Assembly: GCA_007922195.1 (NCBI GenBank)
Contig: ML681990.1
Coordinates: 41,167,771-41,231,770, forward strand
From: Podocnemis expansa
Lineage: Eukaryota; Chordata; Testudines; Podocnemididae
Reading direction: 5' to 3'
Length of the DNA: 64,000 nucleotides
Both the position numbers and the translations under genes were made by a program. The notes beneath the pieces are model-generated. The model was not told where the DNA came from, did not search any database, and saw only the letters and a program-made list of their open reading frames with translations. Shown in pieces: positions 33,394 to 44,207 of this stretch (position 1 is its first letter; each line of letters begins with the position of its first letter).

Positions 33394-34270
33394 GGGTACA
33401 TCTATACTGGAGCCTTAGATTAACTTAAGGAAGGTTAAGTCAACCTGCAGACCCCCGCAGTCACATTGGGCTTTTATTAAGCTGACTTAAGCACTTCCTT
33501 AAATCAACTTAATAACACCACCTCTTAAGACTGACTTAACAGAGCTCCCCGGTCCCCTAGACCCTGGCTGCCTAGAAGCGGCCAGGGGTGTAGCCGGTCT
33601 CCCCGGCCCCCGGCCACTTGCAAGCGGCCGGGGGGGGGGATGCCAGCTCCCCCAGCCCCTGGCAGGCTTCACAACCTCTGGTCAATTTCCCAGGCAGTGG
33701 GGAGAGCTGGCTCCGGCATCGCCTGTGGGGGCAGCAGCTGCCAATCCCGGGCAGTGGGGAGAGCCAGCTCGGGCATCACCTGCCTGGGCGGCAGCAGCCA
33801 AGCCCCACCGGTGGGGAGAGATGGCTCGGGCATCACCCACCCAGGTGGTAGCCACCGAGGTGCGGAGGTGGGGAGAGCCGGCTCAGGGATCCATCACCCC
33901 CCTGATCCCTGCTGCACCTCCCCTCAGTACCCTGGCCAGGGTGCTGATTGGCTACCTGGCCAAGGTGCTGAGGGGGAGTGGGCCTTCCTTCCAGGGTGCC
34001 ATGCACCCTGGGGGGAAGGTCAAAGCCCTGTTTTGAAACAGCGGGTGTTTCGAAACAACACATCCGAATGGCATTGTTTTGAAACAACTGTTTTGAAACA
34101 AGGGCTATTTCTATTCCACCTGAGATTTTATTGTTCTAAAACGACAGACCTTATTTTGAAATGACAGGCTGCCATCATTTCGAAATAAAGAAACATTGTT
34201 TGTTCATGACATCTTTTATTTCAAAACAACAGTTGTTGTTTCGAGATAAAACTCTCATGTGGACACAACC
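33394..34270. mobile_element. Chimeric palindrome-rich miniature element with GC-rich core
   Basis: Ends GGGTACATCTATAC (33394) and GTGGACACAACC (34259-34270), with AAA duplications at 33391-33393 and 34271-34273. The left about 145 bp uses the AAGTTGACTTAA word. The right about 230 bp uses the TTGTTTCGAAACAA and TTATTTCGAAAT words of another subfamily. Between them lies about 490 bp of GC-rich sequence with a minisatellite. Open frames of 100-174 codons across the core are driven by the repeat and are not genes. Confidence 0.75.
33694..33915. repeat. GC-rich minisatellite, about four units of ~58 bp
   Basis: Each unit contains GTGGGGAGAG, a GGCTC(G/C)GGCATC segment and a GGCAGCAGC-like part. 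The four starts are near 33694, 33752, 33808 and 33868. The units have diverged from one another. Confidence 0.75.
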
Positions 34271-34273
34271 AAA

Positions 34274-35243
34274 GTGCTTTACAAAGAACGTCAGTATCAT
34301 TAGAGAACATCATGCAGAACAGAGTCACTGATCTTTCAGTTCTTGTTTCCCTATCTATCACATAGAATAAGGATTACATCGGTCCTAAAATGACAGCAAT
34401 GTGTCAAACAAAGCTTCCTTTAGGAAATGTAAGAGCCCTTCAGGTAATATTCATGAGAGGTGAAGTTTGCCTGGGGGCCTTTAGATTAGAAGAAAAGTGT
34501 GAAAACACTTATATCCAACAGCAGAAGGTTTGAAGGCAAATGTGCTCACCCCAGAAATGTTGTTCAGAATAAAAAGTCTCTGAATTCCTTATTATGTTGT
34601 GTGTTTACTAGCATTTTTCATGGGTTTCTTTAATATGTTTATTACTTACCAGGTGCTTTGCTTCATATCTGAGAGTGCACGATATCACTGATGCAGTTTC
34701 TGAATCCTTGGAGAACCCTCACAGTCTAGATTCCATATGGTAAACTGGCACTCATGAGACCATTAGCTAGAATGCTATAAATCCAACCACTCCTCTGATG
34801 TTCTGTGACATAACTCAGTGTTGGGCAATGCTAGGAAATGGCACTCCAGAGGCTAGTAATCCTTCAAATGAGCAGGGACTATGATGATAAAATCATGTTG
34901 GATTTTTTATAAGATACAGTCAGTTAAAATAGTATAGCTTTTTTAGGTTTAAGAAAATACTTGAAATGTACTTTCTTCTGTAGACAAACCCTACCAGAAA
35001 GCCTGAACATTTCAATAAGTTTTCACCAGACATCCTAGCCCACTGGGAAAACAAATGTGAGTGACCAGCTGCTTCTAAGGCACCACGATTTCAGATGTGG
35101 TGCCTGCATTATGCCTGTTTGTGCATGCATCCACTTGAGTAGTAAATCATATTTTCTCCCACAGGCTTTTATGTGTAATTGCACAGGCAAGCTAACCCTT
35201 CAGCATACAAGCTATCACGCACAAATTCAGGTTCTGCGTAAAC
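34274..35243. other. Intergenic, nothing recognised
   Basis: No coding motifs or element ends seen. Confidence 0.5.
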
Positions 35244-35590
35244 CAGTGGTCCCTAAATTTTTTGGTCTGCCCTCCCCCTTACCCAGTCCACAGTCCCTGC
35301 CCTGGAAGTTGAAGCTTGGGCTGGAGCATGACTGAAAGTAGGGCCCTGGCCAAAGCCAGGAGTGCAGCTGGGACTTTGGCCAGGAGTGACACAAGAGCTG
35401 GGATGTGATTGGAGCCAGAGCCAGGAGTGGGGCCAAAGCAGGGTCAGGGCATGTGGATTAAGGCTGGGGCTAGAGCTGGAGTTATGGCAGGCAAGAGGCC
35501 AGAACAGGGCTGGGGACAGAGTAGGACTGGGTGGCACTTCCTCTCTCCTCTCTGTGGGAGCTGACTCAAGCCCTGCCATGCCGCCTCACA
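35244..35590 (+). mobile_element. hAT-like fragment, right end lost
   Basis: Begins CAGTGGTCCCTAAATTTTTTGG, similar to the CAGTGGTTCCCAA left ends of many hAT elements, followed by a G-rich interior built of GGAGCCAGAGCCAGGAGTGGGG-like words. No inverted right end is visible before the CR1 tail at 35591. Confidence 0.5.
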
Positions 35591-35982
35591 TAGAATCACA
35601 GAATCATAAAATCATAGGGTTGGAAGGGACCTCATGAGGTCATCTAGTCTAACCCCCTGCTAAAATTTTCAGGACCTCTCTCAATAAATCATCCCAACCA
35701 GGGTATTGTCTAACCAGACCGTAAATATCTCCAAAGACAGAGATTCTACCACCTCCCTAGGCAACCCATTCCAATGCTTCACCACTCTCCTAGTGAGAAA
35801 GTTTTTCCTAATATCCAGCCTCGACCTCCCCAGCTGCAACTTGAAACCACTGCTCCTTGTTCTGTCCTCTGTTACTACTGAGAACAGCTGAGCTCCCTCC
35901 TCCTTGAAGCATCCCTTCAGGTAGTTGAAGGTTGCTATCAAATCCCCCCTCAGTCTTCTCTTCTGCAGGCTAAATAAGCCTA

Positions 35983-37066
35983 CCGTATATACTTCTGGTA
36001 TAAGCCGATCCAGGCATAAGCCGACCCCCCAATTCTGAGCCCAAAAAGGAAGCTAAAATTGGTGGCCTGGGTATAAGCTGAGGTCCCCTTTTGGCCTTGG
36101 CCCCTAACCCCCCACCCACTGCTGCTGGCTTCCTCTGGAGTTTCTGACAGCTTTCCTACCCCAAAATCTCTACTGCTGCTTTTCCCTTGCCCCCTGCTGT
36201 CCATTCCTCACTGCTGCCCTCCTGCTCTGCCCTTTCCTCACTGCTGTCACCCCTGCTGCCCCCCTGCTCCACCCTTTCCTCACTGCTGCCCCCTGCTCAC
36301 TTCACCTCACTGTTGCCCCTTGCTCCGCCCTTTCCTCACTGTTGCCCCCTTGCTGCCACCTGCTCTGCCTTTTCCTCACTGCTACCCCCGTTTACTTCTC
36401 AGTTTCCTGCTGTTGCCCCCTGCTCCTCCTGCTGCCCCCTACTCCCCCCTTTCCCCACTGCTGCCCCGTGCTCTGCCTCTTTCTCACTGCTGCTCTCTCT
36501 GCTCCTCCTACTGCCCCCTCCTCACTGCTACCTCCTGCTGCTGCCTGCTCTGCCCCTTCCCCACTGCCACCCCCCCGCTCCCTTCTCAGTTCTATGCTGT
36601 TGCTCCCGTTCCCCAACACCCTTTCCCCATCACCCCCCCAACCCCTGCTGCCCCTCTTCCCAGCCTGCCAGGCACCCCGCCCCCAAATCCCCAGTCCCTG
36701 TCACTGCTTGGGTCCTCTTGCCGCTTTCCCTGGACTCCCCAACCCCCCCCCACCAACGCCCACTCCCTTGCAGCTGCTTCCCTGGCCTCCCTGAACCCCC
36801 CCCTCAATGTCCAGGCCAACTCCCCCCAGGACCCCCTTACTTGGCTGCTCCAGATGACGGGGTCCCTTCCTTCCTCCAGCCCTGGCCCCAGCCCCGGCCG
36901 ACTGCCCAAGATGGCATCCAGCAACACTGGGGCTCCGCCCTGCTGCATGGTCAGGGAAAGGGCTGGCTGGGGCTGTCTACCATATTCTCCTGAGTATAAG
37001 CTGACTGCCTGTTTCAAAGCCAATTTTCAGGCACAAAATTCTCGGCTTATACGTGATGCTATACGG
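35983..37066. mobile_element. Tc1/mariner-like non-autonomous element inserted in CR1
   Basis: Ends CCGTATATACTT (35983) and GCTATACGG (37058-37066) are inverted. Both sides go on with GTATAAGCCGA-type subterminal repeats (35998-36013 and, inverted, 37043-37055). TA occurs on each side (35981-35982, 37067-37068), the duplication typical of Tc1/mariner-type insertions. The CR1 target is known from other copies to be continuous here. No transposase is encoded. The middle is a CT-rich satellite. Confidence 0.85.
36165..36640. repeat. CT-rich minisatellite inside the TA-flanked element
   Basis: Degenerate units of roughly 25-40 bp built of CTGCTGCCCCC, TGCTCTGCCC and TTTCCTCACTGC. The asymmetry (pyrimidines on the plus strand) leaves long open frames of Leu, Pro, Ser and Cys in all plus frames (36187-37069), which I do not regard as genes. 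The pyrimidine tract could favour triplex structure. Confidence 0.8.
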
Positions 37067-37352
37067 TAGTTTCTTCAGTATTTTCTCATGAGTCATGTGC
37101 CCCAGCCCCTTAATCAATTTCGTTGTCCTCTGCTGGACTCTTTCTAATATGTCCATATCCTTTTTGTAGTGCTGAGTCCAAAACTGGACACAGTACTCCA
37201 GATGTGGCCTCATCAGTGCTGAATTGAGGGGAATAATCATATCCCTTGATCTGCTGGCAACGGTCCTACTGATATAGCCCAATATGCCATTAATCTTTTT
37301 AGCTAAAAGAGCACATTGTTGGCTCATATCCAGCTTCTCATCCATCTGTCTC

Positions 37353-38142
37353 TGCTCAGGCCCCTACCCTTGACTGGAAGGATTGAGGAGAACACCACCT
37401 GTGCACCAGACTTCTTCACCCATGCTCACAGAGTCCTGTAATCACCTTTGATCTGCTGAGGATCACCTCTTGCAGTATCATTGGTTCCCATATGGATGAG
37501 TAGCATGAGGTAGTAGTCAGAGGGGCAGATGATTCTCAACAATCCTTCCGTAATGTCTCGAATACCGGCCCCTGGCAGGCAGCACGCCTCCCAAGAGGCC
37601 TTGTCAGGATGACAGATGGGTGCTTCTGTCCCTCTCAGAAGTGAGTCGCCAATCACCACAACCCTACATTTCCTCCTGGGTGTGGTGGATATGATCCTCC
37701 CAGCCTCAGGGGTGCATGGCTTCTCCTCTTCCATCTCATCCCTCATCTCTAGTGCTGTATAATGGTTCTCCACCACAACCGAGGGTGCGATGGGAGCAGG
37801 GGTGGAGCACTATTGGCTGCCAGAAGTAACCAACTGCCAGTGTCCTCCCTGTGCCAGAGCCATCTCCTGTTTCTCCAGTGGTGTAGCAGCAGTCCACTGC
37901 ACCTGGATAGATTCCCCAGCCTTGGATGTCTCCTCATGTATGCTATCAAGGAATTTCTCAAGGGCATGGATACTCCTGAGCCTAGACATCTTCTCCTGTA
38001 ACTCTCCCACCTGCCTCCTGAGAGATTCCACCAGAAGACACCTGTCACACTGAATGATCTCCCCAGCCTGATTGTCTGTGAGTGGGAAATGCAGGCCACA
38101 GTCCCTGCAAGTCCACACCGGGATCTGGGTAGAGATATCCAT
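37353..38142 (-). pseudogene. CR1 ORF1 with zinc-binding motif and esterase-like domain
   Basis: The frame from 38142 begins MDISTQIPVWTCRDCGLHF, with the Cys pattern CxxC...QCDRC of the CR1 ORF1 N-terminal zinc-binding region, then a coiled-coil-like VESLRRQVGELQEKM stretch. After frame changes near 37800, the frame ending at 37426 holds VVVIGDSLLRGTE and MGTNDTARG, the GDS and GTND blocks of the SGNH-type esterase domain known in CR1 ORF1. The sequence after 37426 (VVFSSILPV-like) lies in another frame. ORF1 proteins bind RNA, and the esterase role is not settled. Several frameshifts make it non-functional. Confidence 0.87.
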
Positions 38143-38240
38143 GATCAGAATGTCTTTCTGGATACAGGCATAGGTAGAGGAGACAGAAGGAGTGCTGGCA
38201 CAAGTTCCTTTGTGCCCCCATTGGTGACATGCCCTACTAT

Positions 38241-39270
38241 ATGGGGAGCACTAGTGTAAACAGATTTTGCAGTCTAAATACTGGCACCCTTATATAAAAA
38301 TGTTGACCTGACGTGTTCTCACAATAAATAATAATACTTAGTACATACGCAGAACTCTTCATCCATACATTCACCCATGGCCAGCATTACCAGCATCCCA
38401 GGAAATAATGCTGTAGAATTATAATTCATACATTTTGCTCAATTTTGGGATTAGAAATTTGATTTGTGTGGAATTGAGAACTCTCAGAAGCATGCCCCAA
38501 ATGAATAACTCTTGGATTCAGTCAGCTAAAAACATTATGCCAGTTGCTAGGCCCTGTGCAATATATTTTTGGCTCAAATCCACATTGCCAAGTCAATTAG
38601 AATATTGAGGGGGGTGGATTAGAGTATAAGAAGCTGAAATTGGCTAATAATTATATATTATTAACATAACAAAAAGGAATACTAACTTTCAGTACACAGT
38701 GTACTGGAGATGCCAAAAGGAGCATTGGATAATTACTGGTGCAACATTGTGCTATAAGAACAGACAGAGCTCCATACGGAGGCCAGGAAAGGGAGCTGGT
38801 GTAACTAGAGCATGCAGGAGTTTCAAAGTGTTTTATATAGCTAGACAAGCTGCGATTCTTGCTGGCTTAATGATGTGCAGAAGAACTAAGTCAGTAACTA
38901 ACTGAGTGAGCAAATATTCCTGCACCTCCCAAAGTACCTGACATTTAAGTGGACAACAAAAAGAAAAACTGGTGCCTGAATCTCTCTCTCAGGGCTCTAA
39001 ATACCTCTGGATCCAGCCATTTACCTCTGGAAATCTGCTTCCTAGTCCAGATTAGCTCAGAAATTAAAAATTCCTCCTCATCCCCAGATGACATTTCCCC
39101 AGTGTGTGCTTCAGGAAATGGTCCTCTTTGCTCCAGAGGCCATGACTACACCACAAAATATGATCTGTGACAGCAAATCTCAAAGTCTTGGTCAAATGAC
39201 TTGGGCTTGTGGGTCTCGTGCTGTGGAATTAAGAACAGTAGTTTTGTTGCTCAGTCCAGGGCCGAGCATC
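38241..39270. other. Intergenic, nothing recognised
   Basis: About 1 kb without supported features. Short open frames show no family motifs. Confidence 0.5.
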
Positions 39271-39273
39271 TCA

Positions 39274-39663
39274 GGCTGTGTTCACACAGCACTCTTATTT
39301 CGAAACAACAGAGGTTGTTTCGAAATAAGAAATACCCTGTTCACATGACACACGGTTGTTTCGAAACAACGGCATCCATTGTTTCGAAACAACGCCGTTG
39401 TTTCGAAACAACTTAAACCCCATTTGGGGGTGAAACAACATTGTTTCGAAACAGTGCAGTCCAAACGTGTTGTTTCAAAACAACAGTGACTTGTTTCGAA
39501 ATAACTGTTGCCTGAAACTGCTATTTCGCTTTGAGCTTTTTTCCTTAATTCGAATTAACAAACTGTTAATTCGAATTAAGTTATTTTGAAATAAGGCATT
39601 ATTTCGATACAAGTTGTTTCAACACAACTTGTATCGAAATAATGCCTGTGTGTGAACACAGCC
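39274..39663. mobile_element. Palindrome-rich miniature element, TTTCGAAA type, chain of hairpins
   Basis: Ends GGCTGTGTTCACACAG (39274) and TGTGTGTGAACACAGCC (39647-39663), with TCA on both sides (39271-39273, 39664-39666). The interior is a row of inverted repeats: a perfect 16-bp stem at 39294-39309/39314-39329, a perfect 16-bp stem at 39544-39559/39565-39580 (TTAATTCGAATTAA core), and a perfect 22-bp stem at 39596-39617/39624-39645. Several GTTGTTTCGAAACAAC words lie between. It is the best preserved of the family, judged by intact TCGA centres. Confidence 0.88.
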
Positions 39664-40047
39664 TCAGAGGCCAGGCTCCAGCCCACGTGTGAACATCTAC
39701 ACTGCTATCTTTAGCCTCGCAGCCCAAGTCAGTTGACTCAGGGCTGAGACTCACTGCCATGGAGTGTGTTGCTTTTTGGGTAGGTTTTTGTTTGGTTTGG
39801 TTCTATCGCTGTGATGATATACTCAGGGTGGTCTAGCAGTGTAATTGGTATATGGCAGGTCAACACTGAGCTGCTGTGGTAGAAGTATGTGAGGAAGCAG
39901 AACAGAATACTTGCCCAGATGAAGGACATAATCCTCTGCAATCCAAATGCACAGTTCTATTTCCCTGCATCATCTTGATTAAATCACTGAATCTCTCTGT
40001 GTCTCCGTTCCTATCTGTACAAAAAGGATACTGCCATTGCTCCACCT

Positions 40048-40366
40048 CAGTGTTTGTCAGCCAGTGTCTGTGAAACATTGGTGCTCCTCAGACACAGTGC
40101 AGCTGTTCCATGACCACCCGATCCCTCCCCACAGGAGGGGAGGCTCAGTGGGAAGGGGGAAGGAGCAATTTAGTGCCCCAGCTGCAGCAAAGCATCCAAG
40201 TATGCAGCAACAGATGTTCATGCACACCTAGAAGCTTTACTGCCACTGGCGGATTTATCTTCCACAACTGTTACCAGCTTTTTTGAGAACGTTTTCATCA
40301 GGTGTTCTGTGGAAAGTAATTAATACCTTTAGATGTTCCTGGTCCACTAAAGGTTAAGAAACACTG
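40048..40366. mobile_element. Non-autonomous hAT element
   Basis: Starts CAGTGTTTGTCAGCC and ends GGTTAAGAAACACTG. The flanking 8-mers CTCCACCT (40040-40047) and CTCTACCT (40367-40374) match at 7 of 8. No coding sequence. Confidence 0.88.
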
Positions 40367-40374
40367 CTCTACCT

Positions 40375-41170
40375 CACAGAAGTGTTGTAAGAATGAATAC
40401 ATTAAGAAGCACACAGCACTGTGGTAATAGGAGCCATAATGGAAAGAGTCTGGAGAGAAAAGCAGTCAAAATTATTAATATGGAATATGCAAGTAGAAGA
40501 GAGGAATTAAATATTCATCTCAGGACAGACTTGTTCAGTGCTGTGGTGTGATACAACGTAAATGAAAGGCTTGTGATATTACTTGTCTGCTGAGTTAAAC
40601 ATTCCGTGCAGTGCAAAGGGACTGAAACACACAAGTCAGGTTTGTTGTTAATGCAACATGTATTACATGCAACTCCCTGTGCACCACTTAAAAATGTACC
40701 TGGCCTTATCACGTGGCCTTACATACAGGGAGTCAAACTATTTAACAATATCTATCTTTCCCAGTTCACAGGTCACTGGTTGTTATAAATAGCCAGTGTT
40801 TTCCCCAAAGATTTATTGTGAAAGGCAGCATGGAAAATATTTGAACATTAACAACTAGCATTTTGCTTCTGTGGAAAAGTAATGGAAATATAATACAGAA
40901 GCAAACAAAAAGTTCAACATTTAAAATACACGCTTTATCTGTGTGGGAAGATCCTGGTCCCCGTAATGCATTGCAGACTTTTCAATATGAATTACACAGA
41001 AGGTGGCTTGTTCACTTACAGAAAGAGTAATGCCATGATGTTAGCTGTATTGATTCCAAACAGTATTTGCCAATTCAAGCTTGTGAGCTCACAGCAGCCA
41101 GATGCTGTTCAGGTTTATAGAAGTCAGAAAGCTACTGTGTACCCATTCTGGTCAGCTTCCTCAGTTCAGT
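40375..41170. other. Intergenic, nothing recognised
   Basis: AT-rich, no motifs or element ends. Confidence 0.5.
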
Positions 41171-41394
41171 AAAAAAACAACAAGGAGTTGTGTGGCACTT
41201 TAAGACTAACAGATTTATTTTTTGCATCAGCTTTCGTGGGAGAAGATCCCACTTCCTCAGATGCTTCGAAGATGGGTGAACTTACAGAAAGGAATGAAAC
41301 TAAATGCAAGGGGGTGTAAAACACAGGATCAGGTCATAAAGTAACAGCAAATCAGAGCAGGTTACAGGCTCAAACCATGGGAAGCCTGAAGTTA
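41171..41394 (-). mobile_element. Penelope 3' tail, single orientation
   Basis: Matches the PLE left-arm tail almost base for base from AACAACAAGGAGTTGTGTGG through the hairpin segment to GGGAAGCCTGAAGT. The match stops close to the position of the PLE stop codon, so this copy contains only the 3' UTR. Flanking duplications are not clear. Confidence 0.88.
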
Positions 41395-42501
41395 TGTGCT
41401 TCCACTTGACCAACTCCCATAGATTTTTACTTTCATTAACACAGCAAGTTTGCTGTTGGCAGTAAATCATCAGAATTAACATTTTGGCGCATTTTGTGTA
41501 GCCTGTTGATGTTTCTACAGCATGGTAGTCAAAGCCCTTTAGTGCTTTCTTCATAGAAAAAACTGGCTAAAACTATCCTCCTGCAGACCTCTACCAACAC
41601 AAACAATGCAGCAATAACAGTAAAAAAGAATAGTTTCTGCTATAAATACTTTTACAGCAGGCATCGGTGATTTACTGCCCACTTAGTTAATCCCTATAAA
41701 ATGGCACAGCTGAACACCTTTAAGTTATACGCATACAGATGACTAATTAAATACATAGTTAAATAGCTTGACCTGGCACAATTCTGACCATTAAAACCAT
41801 TAAAGAAATAGAGCTTGCCTTTCCCTCTAGGCAAAGGTGTTTGATGAATTATTTCAGTGTCCAAATGGGATGAAGCAGTTTCAAAGGGCTTGAGTCTGGG
41901 TACTTGAAAGCAAGAGGGATACTCTTCTACTCACAAACCAGCTACCTGCTATCATCACAAACTTCATTTCATCGTCAGCACTCACATCTTTGGTCTCTAG
42001 ATTTGAGACAATTGTAGCAAGACAATGGGGCGGGGGAGCTTAGGGGAATCAATCGGAAATGTTAAAACTTTGCCAAATGTTTTACAAAGCTCAAAGGCCA
42101 AAGTTAAATGAAAAGCCTCTACTGGTGTCACAGTCCAATTCCAAGTGGGAGACGCATTGACATCACCAAAAGGACACCCCTGAGTTTGGCTCTACTTGGC
42201 ACCTCAGCAATCTCTGCAGAGAGCTCCATGGACGAATGGGTGTGAAGAGATGCATAATAAGTCTGACTCCATGAGTCTTATTGCTCCAGAGTTCAGGCTC
42301 ACTCATGAAAAGCTGGTAGAGAAGCTCATCTTGCCAATAACAGGCTTGTTCAGGTAAACTGTGGGCTTCAGTCAACTGGGATGTCAATATGGCTTCTTTC
42401 ATGAGCACTCAAATCATGAAAACATACGGAACAGAAAGGCTCTACGCTTTGCTGTGGACCTGCACACTGACTATGCTGGCATAAAGGAGCTGCAGAACTA
42501 G
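41395..42501. other. Intergenic, nothing recognised
   Basis: No supported coding or repeat features. Confidence 0.5.
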
Positions 42502-42509
42502 TGATGATC

Positions 42510-43492
42510 CAGGGGTTAAAGTATAATTTGGCAGGCCCCAGCACCTTCCTGAATTGGCAGGCCCCTCTCATCCCAATGTGACCCCCCTCTCACACATCCC
42601 AGCTTCTGCCCCCCCCAAATGCCTACCCCCCACCCAAGCTACTGCCCCTCACCCCAGCTACTGCTCCCCACACACGTACCCACATCCCAGCTACTGCTCC
42701 CCACATGCCTACTCACCATCCTAGCCACTGCCCCCCCACACCTACCCCCTCACCTGAGCTACTGCCCCTGGCCCCCATCTCACCGCTGGTCCCCCAATCC
42801 TTCCTCAACCCCTGCCATGCCTTGCAGTCTTCCCCCATTGCCCCAGGCCAGCCCCCTCAACTCTGCCCCTTCCCCACCAGGCCAGCTGACCTGTCCCCGA
42901 ACCAGGGGTTTCCCTAACTCCTGCCCCTGCATCCCCTAGCAACCCCCTGAATTTCCCAACCCTCCCTAGTTCTCAGCTAGTAACAGTGTCATATCAAATT
43001 AGTGAACACCCCCTACACCCTCCCCAAGTTCAAGTCCTGGGGAGAATACTGCCCTGACACCCCCCCCCCAGGGCCTCCTTACATGGCCACCATGTCACTG
43101 GAGCAGCCCCAGTCTGGGCTGAGGCTTTGGCCTCAGCCCGCTCTGACTGAGCATACTCAGAGGTTCTGAGCATGCTCAGTGAGAGCAGGCTCAGGTTGGA
43201 GCCTCAGCCTGGGCCGAGGCAGCTCCCCTGCCTCCAAGCAGAATGGCTCCCTTGCATCGCTGCAGAATGCCATTCTTGGGCCTACTATTTTTAGGGGCTC
43301 CATGTGGGAGCCCCTGAAAATAGAAAATGGAGCCAGAATGCTGCATTCTGGGGCCTGCTATTTTTAATTGTTGGTCCCAGAATGCACTGTTCCAGCTCCA
43401 TTTTCGATTGTTAGGGGCTCCAGAATGCTGAGCCCTTAAAAATAGTGGGCCCCAGAAAGCATTCAGGGCATTCCGCCTTGCTTTAACCCCTC
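42510..43492. mobile_element. Non-autonomous hAT element, C-rich family (copy 2)
   Basis: Starts CAGGGGTTAAAGTATAATTT and ends GCTTTAACCCCTC. A perfect 8-bp duplication TGATGATC lies at 42502-42509 and 43493-43500. It shares the CCCC-rich half and the TATTTTTAGGGGCTC blocks with 28726-29404 but is about 300 bp longer. It also holds the near-palindrome GAGCATACTCAGAGGTTCTG followed by AGCATGCTCAG near 43148. No transposase. Confidence 0.92.
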
Positions 43493-43500
43493 TGATGATC

Positions 43501-44045
43501 TGACCTGGAAATATCCCCACTGCTACCGAAATGAATATTTAGATAACCCTGAATTCCAGACCATGAAAACCACTGGAAGGTAATGTGGCCAGAGCTCACT
43601 GCACTCTGAATAATCTGGGCAGCTGTAGTGTCCATTTCCAGAATGCAGGAGATTCAAAGCCATCTTTGCCCTTCCCTCTACATTTCCACCCAAGTTCAGA
43701 TCAGTTAGCACAGAAAACTGGGAGAGGTCAGAACAATTAATGTAAATTAATTTTAGTTTAAATGTCAGGTTTGTGGCTAGTCCCTCTCCTGCTTCCACAC
43801 TAAGCAATCACTCAAAATTGATTCCCTCTTTCTTTAATTATCTTTCTTCTTGCTTTTCCTACATGTCCTGCCATTGCTGATGATCAATGGTGGTAACATA
43901 ACTCCGGCACCCTATTTTTGGGGTAACATCATGGAGGCTGAAAGTCTAGCCTGAACATTTTAAAGACCTGTATTCTGGTGGCTGGAAAGAGAATTTCAGC
44001 ACGAATTTTGATACCGACTGAACTGAGTCAAACTGGAAAGAACAA
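43501..44045. other. Intergenic, nothing recognised
   Basis: No features supported. Confidence 0.5.
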
Positions 44046-44057
44046 AATCATCAGATG

Positions 44058-44195
44058 CCAAGTTCCAAAGTGGTAGCCAGCCATATTAGTCTAGTTCAGC
44101 AAAACAAACAAGGAGTCCTGTAGCACTTAAAGACTAACAAATTTATTTATTCCCTGAGCATTTGTGGGAGAAAATCTCATATTGTCAGATGTTTG
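44058..44195 (-). mobile_element. Penelope 3' tail copy
   Basis: GTAGCCAGCCATATTAGTCTAG at the start is the PLE terminus in reverse. TAGCACTTAAAGACTAACAAA and the hairpin remnant TGTGGGAGAAAATCTCATA follow. Flanks AATCATCAGATG (44046-44057) and AATCATCAAATG (44196-44207) match at 11 of 12. Confidence 0.88.
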
Positions 44196-44207
44196 AATCA
44201 TCAAATG

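Larger units (their letters stand above)
35678..37345 (-). pseudogene. CR1 ORF2 C-terminal part, split by insertion
   Basis: The upstream piece (37345 to about 37069) reads MDEKLDMSQQCALLAKKING, RPHLEYCVQFWTQHYKKD and LERVQQRTTKLIKGL, the segment after the RT domain. The downstream piece (35980 to 35681) reads [30 protein letters not shown] and [12 protein letters not shown]. Removal of the 35983-37066 insertion and one TA would bring the two together, as also seen in the intact copy at 1-321. The enzyme core is missing, so no activity is expected. Confidence 0.88.
35591..38240 (-). mobile_element. Internally deleted CR1 LINE, interrupted by a TA-flanked element
   Basis: Reading the minus strand: ORF1 (38142 to about 37353), then the last part of ORF2 (37345 to 35681), then the 3' UTR and the tail ending at 35591. 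Almost all of ORF2 (endonuclease and RT core) is absent. The join is near 37343-37352, where ORF1 sequence passes directly into the ORF2 segment MDEKLDMSQQ. Order and direction are as in an intact CR1, so an internal deletion or RNA-level skipping is more likely than two chance neighbours. A later insertion occupies 35983-37066. Confidence 0.85.

Noticed and set aside
33640..34164. 174-codon open frame as a gene
   Set aside because: Generated by a GC-rich minisatellite. No motif, and overlapping frames are equally open.
36187..37069. Long plus-strand open frames (up to 268 codons) as a protein gene
   Set aside because: They lie over a CT-rich satellite, exist in several frames at once, have only Leu/Pro/Ser/Cys-rich content and sit inside a transposon.
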